Numbered from the stretch's first letter, positions 30,839-40,602 are shown. The stretch: DNA of 64,000 nucleotides from Candidatus Competibacteraceae bacterium (GCA_016712625.1 JADJQQ010000004.1:248001-312000), one strand, 5' to 3'. The notes: a model not told the origin generated them from the sequence alone. A program made the numbers and translations.

Positions 30839-33577
30839 TCAACCCACCAGCTTTAAGCCCGGCGGCAGCGCTTCACCGAATACCCGGCCAGTATCGGCCT
30901 CGTCAAGCTCCACGACTTCTTGCACCATCCGCAACCAGGACGCCGGCGCTTTGCTCGCGCGCAAGCGCTGCGCGACTCGAACCCGCAGGTCTTCGCGCAA
31001 ATCGCGCTCCCGATCACCGCTCAGCCGCGCCAGCAGCGTCGCCGCAAACGCGGCGGGCGTCACCGTCCGCCAATCCAGCGCCAACAGCTGCTCCAACCAA
31101 ACCGCCGCTGTCGCCGCCGGCGTCACATCGTGCGCGCTACCGTAGGCTGGAACCCTTGTCCCCAGCCGGCCGAGCGCCCACCAAAGCTGCGGCGATTCGC
31201 CTTTGCGCGCCAGCCGGGCCAGCACCATCTGGCCGAGTTCCACCTTGCGCGCCGCCGGCAAGCGTTCCAAAACCCCGGCCAGCCGGGCTATATCCTCGAC
31301 GCCCAAGGTGCGATCCTTGGCCATTTTGCCGGTCGGAGGTCGCAAATCGATTAATAGCTGATCGCTCAAGCGCCACTGCGCCGCCGCATCCAAGCCGCCG
31401 GCCACCCGCCGCCACAGCGTCCACCACTCCGCCCAGTTCTGCGCGTCGTGATGGTGCTGTACCCCTTGCTCGTACAGCGCCCACAGCTGTTTGACCCGCC
31501 AATCGTCCAGCGGATAACCAAAGCCCGGCCGCAGGCAATAACCGCTCAAACTGAACCACATCCGCTCGTGATCCGCCGACCGCCGCCGCCGCCGCGCGCC
31601 CGCTTGCAGCACGCCGGCCAGCTCGCGCAACAGCGGAGTTTCCCAACTCTCGCGCGTGCCGAGCAGACGTTCTAGATCGGCGCGCAGGGTCTTGATTTCC
31701 TTTTGTTCCACATTCGCGGCGCGCGCGCCGTAGAACCGCTCCAGCCGCGCCGCCGCATCCGGGAAACGCGGATGCAGGCGCGCCAATGTTGCCGCATCGC
31801 CGCCGCGCAGCTGAAAAGCCAAACCCCACCGTCGCGCGGGATCGTCCACCGCCACGCACTCCACTTCCAGCGTGCCGACTTCAGTCAGTTGCGTGACCAG
31901 TTGCACCGGCACTTCGCCGGCGGCATCGCTTTCGATCACCGTGGCAACCGGCGGTAAGGGCACGAAATCTTCCACATCCAGCGCCGCCACTTCACCCGGT
32001 CGAAACATCGCATCGCTGGTCGTGGACAGCAAATGAAATTGCACCGGCGCGCCAAGTCGCAGTAAAAATGTCCGATCCAGCCGAACCGATCCGCTTTCCT
32101 CCGCGCCGCGCGGTAGCAGACAGACACCTTGTTTTCGGTCGCGCGCGCCCTCAACCAATAAAAAATAGCTCCGCGCCGAGCCGCCGCCGATTCGCGTACC
32201 GTGACCCCGCCGTGCCAGCCCGTAAGCCACCGCCCCGCGCGCCACCGCCAGATCGGGATCGGGATTGTCCAAACGCAAGAGAGGCTCGCCGCGCCAACCC
32301 GCTAACAGTTCCAGTAGGCGACTGGCCAACGCCGCGCCATGAAAGACGCCGCCGTTCAGTAAAATCGCATCGGGCATCGGAGGGCGGTCAGTCGGCGCTC
32401 GTTCGCCCAAAGCCCGGCGCGCTGCCTCGACATGATTGCTTAAGAAGGCAGCCAGATGTCGGCTAATTGCCGGGTCGGCGGCGTAAGGTAGGCCGAATTC
32501 GACGACGGCCGCTCGCCGCCCTTGCGGCCGCTCTTCCGGGTTGGTGAAAGGCAGAAAACCATTGACCAACAGCGTCCGAACTTCGTCTCGGCTAAACCGC
32601 GCCGACCGCGCGCCGCCGATCAGTCGCGCGCCACCGCCTAGCACCGTCACTGGCGCTCCTTCCGGCGCATCGGCCGCCAGTAACCGTTCCTTGGCGTTCC
32701 GGCACTGTTGCAACAGTTGCGATAGCTCACCAGCGCTCAGGCGTTCCCCGCCCAAACGAGTCTCGGCGATCCGCGCCAGCGTCAAATCCATATTGTCGCC
32801 GCCCAACATCAGATGCTCGCCCACGCCGATCCGGGTCAGGCGTGGTTCCGCTTCAGTGGATTCGATTTGGATCAAGGTCAGGTCGGTGGTGCCGCCGCCC
32901 ACATCGCAAACGAGCAACAAGCGCGACTCGCCGAGCGCGGCCGCCATGTCGACGTCATGGCGTTGGAGCCAGTCATAACACGCCGCCTGTGGCTCCTCCA
33001 GCAATCGCAGATGGGTCAAACCGGCCAGCCGCGCGGCTTCGACCGTTAGTGCTCGGCCAACCTCGTCGAACGAGGCGGGCACGGTTAAAACCAGGTCTTG
33101 ACGTTCGAGTGGCTGACGGGGAAATCGCTGATTCCAGGCGGCTTTAATGTGAGTGAGATAGCTGGCGCTGGCGGCGATTGGCGATACTTTGGCGATTTCA
33201 TCCGCCCCCCACGGCAGAATCGACGCGGTTCGATCCACCCCGGCGTGCGACAACCAGCTTTTGGCGCTGGCGACCAACCGTCCTGGCGCTCGCGAACCGC
33301 GCTCCCGCGCCAGTTCGCCCACCACCGCGTTGGCAACCGCGCCGGGATCGGTGAATGGCCACGGCAGTTGGGTATCAGCCGCCGCCAGCTCACCGTCCGC
33401 CGGGTGATAACGCACCGAAGGCAACAGCGGCCGGGCCGCCACCGCGCCGGGCGCGATCAGTTGCTCGATCGGAAAGAGCCGAATCGCCGACGCCCTCGGT
33501 TCGGCTTTGCTCCCCGCCGCCTTCAGATCGGCATAAGCCACGACGGTATGGGTGGTGCCGAGATCGATTCCCACCAC
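30839..33577 (-). CDS. Large Hsp70-like protein with C-terminal extension
   Basis: DnaK-like ATPase of 912 residues. The N-terminal half is a nucleotide-binding domain with MVGIDLGTTHTVVAYADL, VCDVGGGTTDLTL and GEHLMLGGDNMDL; long insertions and the ending are unlike DnaK. Residues about 620-900 form a separate helical region (MWFSLSGYCLRPGFGYPLDD, WALYEQGVQHHHDAQNWAEW) seen in this Hsp70 subgroup. A GTG at 33577 is the only credible start; the frame is open back to the TAA of the upstream gene 30 bp away. It is third in a DUF2760-Hsp70-Hsp70 operon. Clients and partners are unknown. Confidence 0.85.
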   Translation of the reverse strand: MVGIDLGTTHTVVAYADLKAAGSKAEPRASAIRLFPIEQLIAPGAVAARPLLPSVRYHPADGELAAADTQLPWPFTDPGAVANAVVGELARERGSRAPGRLVASAKSWLSHAGVDRTASILPWGADEIAKVSPIAASASYLTHIKAAWNQRFPRQPLERQDLVLTVPASFDEVGRALTVEAARLAGLTHLRLLEEPQAACYDWLQRHDVDMAAALGESRLLLVCDVGGGTTDLTLIQIESTEAEPRLTRIGVGEHLMLGGDNMDLTLARIAETRLGGERLSAGELSQLLQQCRNAKERLLAADAPEGAPVTVLGGGARLIGGARSARFSRDEVRTLLVNGFLPFTNPEERPQGRRAAVVEFGLPYAADPAISRHLAAFLSNHVEAARRALGERAPTDRPPMPDAILLNGGVFHGAALASRLLELLAGWRGEPLLRLDNPDPDLAVARGAVAYGLARRGHGTRIGGGSARSYFLLVEGARDRKQGVCLLPRGAEESGSVRLDRTFLLRLGAPVQFHLLSTTSDAMFRPGEVAALDVEDFVPLPPVATVIESDAAGEVPVQLVTQLTEVGTLEVECVAVDDPARRWGLAFQLRGGDAATLARLHPRFPDAAARLERFYGARAANVEQKEIKTLRADLERLLGTRESWETPLLRELAGVLQAGARRRRRSADHERMWFSLSGYCLRPGFGYPLDDWRVKQLWALYEQGVQHHHDAQNWAEWWTLWRRVAGGLDAAAQWRLSDQLLIDLRPPTGKMAKDRTLGVEDIARLAGVLERLPAARKVELGQMVLARLARKGESPQLWWALGRLGTRVPAYGSAHDVTPAATAAVWLEQLLALDWRTVTPAAFAATLLARLSGDRERDLREDLRVRVAQRLRASKAPASWLRMVQEVVELDEADTGRVFGEALPPGLKLVG

Positions 33578-33607
33578 ATAATGGGAAACCGTCCGCCGAG
33601 CGATGGT

Positions 33608-35449
33608 TTAACCCTCCCCGCGCACGTCGAACTCAACTTTCCAGGCTTTTCCGCCGCCGCGCGGTACTGCTTCCAGCCGCAGTGTGCCGACTTCGGTCAC
33701 TGCCGCGTGCAACCGCACCGGCACCACTTCGCCCGGCTGCCGATCATCCGCGGGCAAGGTCGCCTCGATTTCTTCCAGCTCTTCAACCTCATCTCCTCCC
33801 CATTGTTCCAACACCGTGCCCACCGGATCAGCGCGCCGCACTGAAGAGCCAAAGAAGCGGAACCGTACCGGCTCCCCGACCACCAGGCCCATTTCTTGCG
33901 GCGGCAACTCCGCTTGCGTCCCCTCTTCCATACCGAACGGCGCGATGCACAGCGCCTCGATTGGTGGCTCCATTCCCGGCACCGCCGGCATCGAACTTTC
34001 CACCCCGACGTAATAGGATTTAGCCGTGCCGCCGCGAATCCGCACCCCGCGGCCACGCCGGACATAACCGTAATACGCCGCGCCACGCGCCACGGCCAAA
34101 TCCAGGTCAGCCCCTTCCAGCAAGCGTACCGGCGGCGCGCTCTCACTGGCCAGCCAACCATTCAACACGTCCAGGGTGCGCGCCAGAAGCGACGGCGCCT
34201 TAAATACCCCGCCGTTGAACAGCACAGCCGTTGGATGGAGGAAGCTGGCGTCCTTGGGCAAACGATCCTCGAAACCGCTCAGGTCGCGGGTCGCACCGAC
34301 CTGTCGCGCCAGAAACGCGGCCAGATGACGTGTCATGGCCGGGTCTTGCGCGTAGGGCAACCCCAACTTCGTCAAGGCCGCTCGCGCCCGGCTGGCCGGC
34401 CGCGCCGAAGCCGCCACGGCCGGGAAGAACCCTTCCACTAGATTCTGGGTGACTTCGTTGCGGGTCAATTCGGTGCGCAGCGTACCGCCAATCAGTTTGG
34501 AGCCGCGGCTTGGCACCACCACCGGGACAGCATCCACGGCGGCGTCGCCCAATAATGTTTCCTTGGCGTTCCGGCAGCCGTGGATCAGTCCTTGCAGTTG
34601 CCAGGTGTCGAGCTGGGTTCCCTGTTCGGCCAATTTGGCGCGAATCGCGTGCGCCAACGCCAAATCCATGTTGTCGCCGCCCAACAAAATATGGTCGCCC
34701 ACCGCGACCCGCACCAGATCCAGCGCGCCATCGCGTTCGGTCACCGCGATCAGCGAGAAGTCAGCGGTGCCGCCACCCAAGTCGATCACCAGGATGATGT
34801 CTCCGATTTTCACCTGTTTGCGCCAATCGCCTTCCGCCGCCAATAGCCAGTGATACAGCGCCGCCTGCGGTTCTTCGAGCAAAACCACGCGCGCCAGACC
34901 GACCGCGGCGGCCGCATCGGCGGTTAGTTCGCGCGCGGCCGGATCAAAGGACGCTGGCACCGTCAACACCACATCCTGTTCAGCCAGCGGCGCATCGGGA
35001 TGCTGGTGATTCCAGGCCGCGCGGAGATGCTCCAGATAGCGGATCGAGGCTTGCAGCGGCGATACCCGCTCCACTTCCTCCGGGGCCTCGACCGGGAGAA
35101 TGGGCGCCCGCCGGTCGACGCCGGGATGGCAAAGCCAGCTCTTGGCGCTGGCGACCAGCCGGATCGGGGTGCGACTACCCATGGCGCGCGCCAGCTCACC
35201 GACCACGAACGGCTGGGGTTCACCCCAGGGCAGGATGCAATCACTCGGCTTCAGCTCGTCGGCGTGGGGCAGATACAGGAACGATGGCAGCATGGGCCGG
35301 CTATCGACCGCGCCGGGCGCGGTCAATTGCGGGATATCCTCAATCTGCTGCATCACGTCATCCCGGTCGCTGCTGGCCAGATCCACCGCCGCCATCACAC
35401 AGTGCGTCGTCCCCAGATCGATGCCGACGGCATAGCGAACGTCGTTCAT
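33608..35449 (-). CDS. Hsp70-like protein of the DUF2760 cluster
   Basis: 613-residue DnaK-like protein. Motifs: YAVGIDLGTTHCVMAAVDL, AEQDVVLTVPASFDPAAREL, LVIDLGGGTADFSL, GDHILLGGDNMDLAL, and VLFNGGVFKAPSLLARTLD. The C-terminal part is short and beta-rich (VTEVGTLRLEAVPRGGGKAW), with no classical substrate lid. It overlaps the DUF2760 gene by ATGA (35446-35449) and is 30 bp from the larger Hsp70-like gene. The two Hsp70s share layout and probably arose by duplication, with the larger gaining an extension. Confidence 0.88.
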   Translation of the reverse strand: MNDVRYAVGIDLGTTHCVMAAVDLASSDRDDVMQQIEDIPQLTAPGAVDSRPMLPSFLYLPHADELKPSDCILPWGEPQPFVVGELARAMGSRTPIRLVASAKSWLCHPGVDRRAPILPVEAPEEVERVSPLQASIRYLEHLRAAWNHQHPDAPLAEQDVVLTVPASFDPAARELTADAAAAVGLARVVLLEEPQAALYHWLLAAEGDWRKQVKIGDIILVIDLGGGTADFSLIAVTERDGALDLVRVAVGDHILLGGDNMDLALAHAIRAKLAEQGTQLDTWQLQGLIHGCRNAKETLLGDAAVDAVPVVVPSRGSKLIGGTLRTELTRNEVTQNLVEGFFPAVAASARPASRARAALTKLGLPYAQDPAMTRHLAAFLARQVGATRDLSGFEDRLPKDASFLHPTAVLFNGGVFKAPSLLARTLDVLNGWLASESAPPVRLLEGADLDLAVARGAAYYGYVRRGRGVRIRGGTAKSYYVGVESSMPAVPGMEPPIEALCIAPFGMEEGTQAELPPQEMGLVVGEPVRFRFFGSSVRRADPVGTVLEQWGGDEVEELEEIEATLPADDRQPGEVVPVRLHAAVTEVGTLRLEAVPRGGGKAWKVEFDVRGEG

Positions 35450-35994
35450 AGCTCCACCTCCGCCGGCGCCAGCACCCGCACATCGTGACCTTCGGCCAGT
35501 TTTGGCAGTTTGATTTCAGCCACGCGCCAGCCTCGATGCATCAAGGTGCCGGAGAACGGCGGCTGACCAACCACGTTGCCGGTTAACCGTATCGTGGTGG
35601 AGTCGAATCCCGCCGCCAGGGTCAATCGCGCGCCTTCGACTTCCGACCGTACCGGCGCGATCTGGAGATAGTCACTCACCACTTTTCGGCAGCCCTCATG
35701 CACCACCCGAGCGGCTCCGCCGATCTCCGCGTCGGAATACGCGGTAACGTTCTCCTGGAGAAAATCAATAAAACGCCCGTCCTGCTGTAATAAGGCCAAC
35801 AATTGCAGCGCGGATTCGGGTAAGGTTTCCTTGAGCACGGCTGGCTTCGGTGGCTCAATCGTCACCGCAGCGGGTCGCCGCTCTTTCTCCAGGCTCATCG
35901 ATCGCCTGGCGAACTCACCATCGGTCAAAATCCGCCAGAAAGCACGCAAAGCCAAAGCCAGCCGGCCCACAAGGGGGGGTTGTGAATCATTCAT
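35446..35994 (-). CDS. DUF2760 protein
   Basis: 182 residues, first gene of the Hsp70 operon. After a short amphipathic N-terminus (LALALRAFWRILTDGEF) and linker comes the DUF2760 domain with LQLLALLQQDGRFIDFLQEN, YSDAEIGGAARVVHEGCRKV and a C-terminal beta part. The family occurs next to Hsp70-like genes and its function is not known. Translation into the next gene is coupled by a 4-bp overlap. A GGGAG element precedes the ATG. Confidence 0.85.
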   Translation of the reverse strand: MNDSQPPLVGRLALALRAFWRILTDGEFARRSMSLEKERRPAAVTIEPPKPAVLKETLPESALQLLALLQQDGRFIDFLQENVTAYSDAEIGGAARVVHEGCRKVVSDYLQIAPVRSEVEGARLTLAAGFDSTTIRLTGNVVGQPPFSGTLMHRGWRVAEIKLPKLAEGHDVRVLAPAEVEL

Positions 35995-36229
35995 AGTGCA
36001 AACTCCCGCGAAACAAACGATTTAATCTTGTATCCTATCATGCACCAGCAAGCCGCCAATCCCTATAAAACCATCCCCCGAACCGGTGATTTTGGCTTAT
36101 CATGTGGTTGGTGTTTGCAATGAGTTTGGCTAAATTGCTTGATGGCGGCGTGGCATCATCCGCCGGCTTTTTCCAAGACAATGACGCTTTCCTTAATGAC
36201 CTACCTCAGGGTATTCCAGGAGTGGCAGC

Positions 36230-36598
36230 ATGGCCCGCATACTGATTGTCGATGACTCACCGACGCAAACGCTGAGTCTCGCCAAAATCCTTAAAAAGCA
36301 TGGCCACGACGTGATTACCGCGAAAGATGGCTCTGAAGGGGTTGTGGTGGCCAAGGCGGAATTGCCGGATTTGGTGCTGATGGATGTGGTCATGCCCGGC
36401 GTCAACGGGTTTCAAGCCACGCGACAGATCACTAAGAACCCTTCCACCAGCCACATTCCCGTCATCATTTGCACCACCAAGGATCAGGAAACCGATCGGA
36501 TTTGGGGTGCGCGGCAAGGGGCCAAAGGCTACGTTACCAAGCCAGTGGATGAAACCACGCTGATGGATACAATCAAACCCTTCCTGCCCAAGGCCTAA
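36230..36598 (+). CDS. Single-domain response regulator, PilG/PilH type
   Basis: 122-residue CheY-like receiver. The acidic pair is in ILIVDDSPTQ, the phosphoacceptor Asp in LVLMDVVMPGVNG, the conserved Thr in ICTTKDQETD and Lys in GYVTKPVDETTL. The sequence is closest in style to PilH and PilG of twitching motility systems. It stands alone: no kinase, methyl-accepting protein or pil gene is next to it, so its partner cannot be named. Confidence 0.9.
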   Translation: MARILIVDDSPTQTLSLAKILKKHGHDVITAKDGSEGVVVAKAELPDLVLMDVVMPGVNGFQATRQITKNPSTSHIPVIICTTKDQETDRIWGARQGAKGYVTKPVDETTLMDTIKPFLPKA

Positions 36599-36657
36599 TG
36601 CTTGGCGGGCGCGGGCGTTCCCGACCCACCGCCGATTCAGTTTGGATGCATCTACCT

Positions 36658-37293
36658 TCAATCCGAAGTCGGGATAACGGGCCGGAATCCAACCGCCAAT
36701 ACCGCCAGCGCCGCATTGATCCTGCATAATTGCGCACTATCGCCACCCCGATCGGGGTGGTGTTGCATCGCCAGCCGCCGGTAACGTTGTTTGATAGCGG
36801 CGGCATCCACCGGATCTTGCAATCCCAATTCTTCCAGAGCGGACCGACGCTGAGAGTTTGCGTGCCTGACCATCGCAAACTGGCGCAGAAGCGTCACCAC
36901 TTCGACCGAGGTGATGGTGGTCCACCGCCTCAGATCGCTGTACCACGCGCGCAAAGCGTCAGTCTCAATCAGAGGGCGAGAGTTGTTTACGGCAAAGTTA
37001 TCGGTCGCTGCCAGGGGTTTCAAAACGATGCGCAGCGGATCGACCACTAGCTGGTCACCCCGCTCTCGGCACAGACGATCCCGCAGCCGATAAAGCATGT
37101 GAAACAGCAAAAAATGCCCGCGAAATAAACTCAAGGGTTCGCGGGCGTTGAAGCTGGCAAACAGCGCATTTCGCTGGCGCAGTTCCTTCAGCAGCGCGTG
37201 TTCGCTCAGGCCGGCGGGATGTGCTTCCAACAGAGCCAGCAGCAGCGTTTCCAGCTCCGTCAGCTGCGGTGGCGCGGGTACGTCGTCGTTCAT
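36658..37293 (-). CDS. DnaJ-related protein with C-terminal J domain
   Basis: 211 residues. The N-terminal 150 residues match the DnaJ-related N-terminal domain (LETLLLALLEAHPAGLSEHA, FLLFHMLYRLRDRL). The C-terminal J domain is short, with IKQRYRRLAMQHHPDRGGD including the HPD tripeptide needed to stimulate Hsp70. Its start overlaps the anti-sigma-like gene by ATGA (37290-37293). With two atypical Hsp70s 1 kb away it is a candidate partner for them; that is inference. Confidence 0.87.
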   Translation of the reverse strand: MNDDVPAPPQLTELETLLLALLEAHPAGLSEHALLKELRQRNALFASFNAREPLSLFRGHFLLFHMLYRLRDRLCRERGDQLVVDPLRIVLKPLAATDNFAVNNSRPLIETDALRAWYSDLRRWTTITSVEVVTLLRQFAMVRHANSQRRSALEELGLQDPVDAAAIKQRYRRLAMQHHPDRGGDSAQLCRINAALAVLAVGFRPVIPTSD

Positions 37294-38150
37294 CGGGGTG
37301 GGCTCTCGACCTCCAACCGATAGTGGGGATAGGTTTGACTGAACTTCAGCGCTTGGGCTTCGGCCTCCGCCGTCCGACCCTGACGGCGCAGTTCAGCAAT
37401 TTCTTTCAACCATTCCTCTGGCGCGTGGTGGGATAATCGGCCCGCATCCGATGGCGATGCCTCGTTTTTCTTTGGCGTTGGCGTCGTTTCGTGCGTTTCA
37501 GATTCTTTCCGCTCTTCCACTGGCATCGCGCGTCTCGACGCAGCGGGCTCGGACACGGTGGCGGGCGCGGCGGCCGAATCAGGGGATAGCGTTAATTCCC
37601 GCGACGGCATGGCGTTACCGTCGAGCGGTTGATCGTCAGCAACACGAGCCGGCGATGGTAACGCCGACGAGGGCATCGCCCTATCCGCTGTCGCTGGCGA
37701 CGCAACCGAGGGCGGTGAAACCGAAGACCCGGCCGGCGGCCCCATCGAAGATTCAGCCGACGCCGCTGGAGGCGCAATTACGGAAGGGGTGGCTTGCGGC
37801 AAACTGACGCCAGCCGACGACGCGCCGGCACCGCGGCCGCTCGTCGCGTCTGCTTTCATCACGGATTTCACGCCGGGTTTAGCTGGTTCCGAGCGCAACG
37901 GCGCTCCCAATTCGCCAGCCTCTCGCGCCATGCGCACCACGCCGACGGTCAAAACAACCGTAGCCGCCAACGCGAGGGGCGCAGCCCAGCGAACCGCCGA
38001 CCGCTTGGGGAACGCGGGCGGCGGTTCGGCGGCCGCCCTGGCCACCGTCAGAATCCGCCGATCCAGCCAATCCGGTGATTCAGGCTGGCGCGTTTCCTGA
38101 TACAGCGCACTTATTTTCCCGTCGTGGAGTTCGTCGGATCGATCTTTCAT
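37290..38150 (-). CDS. Putative anti-sigma factor, membrane protein
   Basis: 286 residues with a cytosolic N-terminus (about 1-52), one transmembrane helix (WAAPLALAATVVLTVGVV), a long Ala/Pro/Ser-rich periplasmic linker and a C-terminal helical patch (EEWLKEIAELRRQGRTAEAE). There is no classic ZAS Cys motif. Its start overlaps the ECF sigma gene by ATGA, the usual arrangement for a sigma/anti-sigma pair. Function is inferred from this context and topology. Confidence 0.75.
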   Translation of the reverse strand: MKDRSDELHDGKISALYQETRQPESPDWLDRRILTVARAAAEPPPAFPKRSAVRWAAPLALAATVVLTVGVVRMAREAGELGAPLRSEPAKPGVKSVMKADATSGRGAGASSAGVSLPQATPSVIAPPAASAESSMGPPAGSSVSPPSVASPATADRAMPSSALPSPARVADDQPLDGNAMPSRELTLSPDSAAAPATVSEPAASRRAMPVEERKESETHETTPTPKKNEASPSDAGRLSHHAPEEWLKEIAELRRQGRTAEAEAQALKFSQTYPHYRLEVESPPR

Positions 38151-38710
38151 GACGCTCCTCCCAGACCTTGCCGCAGACGGGCCAGCGCGTAACGCAACCG
38201 GCTCTTGACGGTTTCCCGGCCGGCGCTAGTGGCTTGTGCGATCTCTTCCAGCGACAATCCAGCTTCCTCTTTCAACAAGAGGGCTTCGCGTTGAGCCTCC
38301 GGTAATTCCGCCAGCAATGCCAGCAATCGCTCGGACTGGCGGCGGCGATCTTCCCTGACTTCCGGTTGGACTGCGGCGGGAGCTGGAATATCCATCCACT
38401 CCGGGCAATCGTCGGCGTAGGATACCGGCAGGCCCCGCGCGCTGGCGCGATAGTAATCCACCAAGCGGTTATGGGCGATCCGGTAGAGCCAAGTGGAAAA
38501 TTTTGCGTCCACCCGATAGCCGGCGCGAGCGGCAACCAGTTTGAGCCAGATGTCCTGGAACAACTCATCCACCACGGCCGTGCCACACTGGCGCAGCAGA
38601 TAACGATACAACGGCCCTTTGTGACGGGCGTAGAGCTGCGTAAAAGCATCGGCGTCGCCATCACGGTAACGCAGCATGAGGCTTTCATCGGCATCGTCGT
38701 CAATTCTCAT
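38147..38710 (-). CDS. ECF-family RNA polymerase sigma factor
   Basis: 187 residues with sigma region 2 (DADAFTQLYARHKGPLYRYL, FQDIWLKLVAAR, FSTWLYRIAHNRLVDYYR) and region 4 (LPEAQREALLLKEEAGLSLE, EIAQATSAGRETVKSRLRYA). An acidic linker separates them. It is followed by an overlapping anti-sigma-like gene and preceded by the vWA lipoprotein gene 89 bp upstream on the same strand. The signal and regulon are unknown. Confidence 0.92.
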   Translation of the reverse strand: MRIDDDADESLMLRYRDGDADAFTQLYARHKGPLYRYLLRQCGTAVVDELFQDIWLKLVAARAGYRVDAKFSTWLYRIAHNRLVDYYRASARGLPVSYADDCPEWMDIPAPAAVQPEVREDRRRQSERLLALLAELPEAQREALLLKEEAGLSLEEIAQATSAGRETVKSRLRYALARLRQGLGGAS

Positions 38711-38799
38711 GGGGACAGCACTTTACCCGCCCCACTGGCGGCAGGGAAGCCCTCGGGCCACGCCCGCCACCCGTCTTGAACCTTCAACCCTCCATTGAC

Positions 38800-40602
38800 T
38801 CAGCGGAATGCTTGCGCCTGCTCTTTCGGCTGGCCGGCATCGATTGAGCGCGCCAGACTCACCAAGGTTAGGAACTCGCCGCGATAGCCGAAGGGGTCGT
38901 TACCCCGTGCTCCCCGCGCCGTTGCCAGCACCTCGTCGTACCCAAACGAAGACAGATAACGGCCACCGCGCAACAACTGCCCGAAACCGGCCACGGCCGC
39001 CGCAAACCGGAATCGGTCGCTGGTCGCTTTCCAGTCCTCCACCAGTTGGCTACGGCGGATCGGCCATTCCTGCAATTGACTGCTCTCGCTATCGGGCTGT
39101 TTGTAGCGCAACCGCAGAAAAGCGATTTCGTCGTCGCGCGGGGTATCCGCCAGCGTTGTCGCCGGCACACCATAGCGCAGCGGTTCGGTCAAACTGCCGC
39201 CGCTACCCTTTAACGCGATCTCGTACAAGGCGGTAACGGTGTGGCCAGCGCCGATGTCGCCCGCATCCACCGCGTCATTGTTGAAATCCTCACGCCGCAA
39301 TATTCGGTTTTCGTAGCCGATCAAGCGATACTCCTCAACCAGCGCCGGATTGAATTCGATCTGAATTTTCACATCCTTGGCAATAGTTAGCAGGGTCGCG
39401 CTCATCTGTTCGACCAGCACCTTGTTCCCTTCCTGCAAGGTGTCAATATAGGCGTAGTTGCCATTACCGGCGTCGGCCAATTGTTCCATCAGGCGGTCGT
39501 TATAGTTGCCGGTACCGAAACCGAGCGTCGTCAAGGCGATGCCGCTTTTACGCTCGGTCTCCACCAAATTTTTAAGTGCCTCAAAATTGACCGTCCCGAC
39601 ATTGAAATCGCCGTCGGTGGCCACAATCACCCGATTGACGCCGTTTTTGACAAAGCTTTCACGGGCCAGATTGTAGGCTAGTTGAATGCCAGCCCCGCCA
39701 TTAGTGGAACCGCCCGCGCTGAGACGATCCAGCGCGGCCTCAATTTTCGCCTTCTGGCTGCCTGGCGTTGGCTCCAGCACCACGCCCGCCGCGCCGGCAT
39801 AGACCGCGATGGCGACCTTGTCCTCGGTCCGCAACTGGCGGACGAGCAGTTTCATGGCCGATTTGAGCAATTCCAACTTATCGGGCGAATTCATCGAACC
39901 CGATACGTCGATCAAAAACACCAGGTTGGCGGGTGGCAATTGAGTTTTCGGAAGATCATAGCCCTTGAGTCCGACCGCCAGCAGTACGGTTTTTGGATTC
40001 CACGGAGCCGGCGCTAACTCAGTGCCAACTCGAAACGGCGATTGGCGGCTCTCTGGCAGCGCATAGTCATAATCGAAGTAGTTGATCATCTCTTCGACTC
40101 GTACCGCATCGCGTGGGGGCAAGCGACCGTTGTTCAGAAAGCGGCGGACGTTGGCGTAAGCGCCGGTATCGACATCAATGCTGAAGGTGGAGACTGGCTG
40201 TTCGGCGGCACGTTTGATTGGATTTTCTTCAATCCGAGCATAGTTTTCCCGATCAGTCGGCTGACTGGGCGCGCGCAAGGACTCCACGCTGACAGCGCTA
40301 ACCGCCCGTCCGGCCGGCGCACTGAGGCCAGCGTTGAATTTATTCTCTAGGTTATCGGCTTGCTTGGCCCTTGGCGTCATCGGCACGGGCGCGCTGGACG
40401 GGGCCATGGCGGTCGGCGCTGGTGCCGGCAAAGTGGCTTGCAATGAGGGCTTGGCCGCTTCCCGGCGTTCTTCAACTGACCCACTGGATGCGGCCGACGC
40501 GCGATCCGCCCCTTTACTTTCCGCCGGTTGCTGGTTGTCGGATGAGCATCCGCCAAGCAGCGCGACCAAGAACAAGGTATAAAATAGGAATGACTTTTCC
40601 AT
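38800..40602 (-). CDS. YfbK-like von Willebrand factor A lipoprotein
   Basis: 600-residue lipoprotein with lipobox LLGGC near residue 19. After a low-complexity linker come the vWF N-terminal domain (STFSIDVDTGAYANVRRFLN), a vWA domain with metal-binding MIDAS motif FLIDVSGSMN and VATDGDFNVG, and the C-terminal DUF3520-type domain (FLRLRYKQPDSE, FGQLLRGG). It is anchored in a membrane and faces the periplasm. It precedes the sigma/anti-sigma/J-domain genes on the same strand, suggesting a role in envelope sensing. Confidence 0.9.
   Translation of the reverse strand: MEKSFLFYTLFLVALLGGCSSDNQQPAESKGADRASAASSGSVEERREAAKPSLQATLPAPAPTAMAPSSAPVPMTPRAKQADNLENKFNAGLSAPAGRAVSAVSVESLRAPSQPTDRENYARIEENPIKRAAEQPVSTFSIDVDTGAYANVRRFLNNGRLPPRDAVRVEEMINYFDYDYALPESRQSPFRVGTELAPAPWNPKTVLLAVGLKGYDLPKTQLPPANLVFLIDVSGSMNSPDKLELLKSAMKLLVRQLRTEDKVAIAVYAGAAGVVLEPTPGSQKAKIEAALDRLSAGGSTNGGAGIQLAYNLARESFVKNGVNRVIVATDGDFNVGTVNFEALKNLVETERKSGIALTTLGFGTGNYNDRLMEQLADAGNGNYAYIDTLQEGNKVLVEQMSATLLTIAKDVKIQIEFNPALVEEYRLIGYENRILRREDFNNDAVDAGDIGAGHTVTALYEIALKGSGGSLTEPLRYGVPATTLADTPRDDEIAFLRLRYKQPDSESSQLQEWPIRRSQLVEDWKATSDRFRFAAAVAGFGQLLRGGRYLSSFGYDEVLATARGARGNDPFGYRGEFLTLVSLARSIDAGQPKEQAQAFR

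Noticed and set aside
31137..31859. 240-codon minus-strand frame
   Set aside because: Out-of-frame shadow of the large Hsp70-like gene on the same strand; composition is Arg/Gly/Ala-rich.
33355..34023. 222-codon plus-strand frame
   Set aside because: Shadow of the two Hsp70-like genes, spanning their junction; Pro/Arg-rich without motifs.
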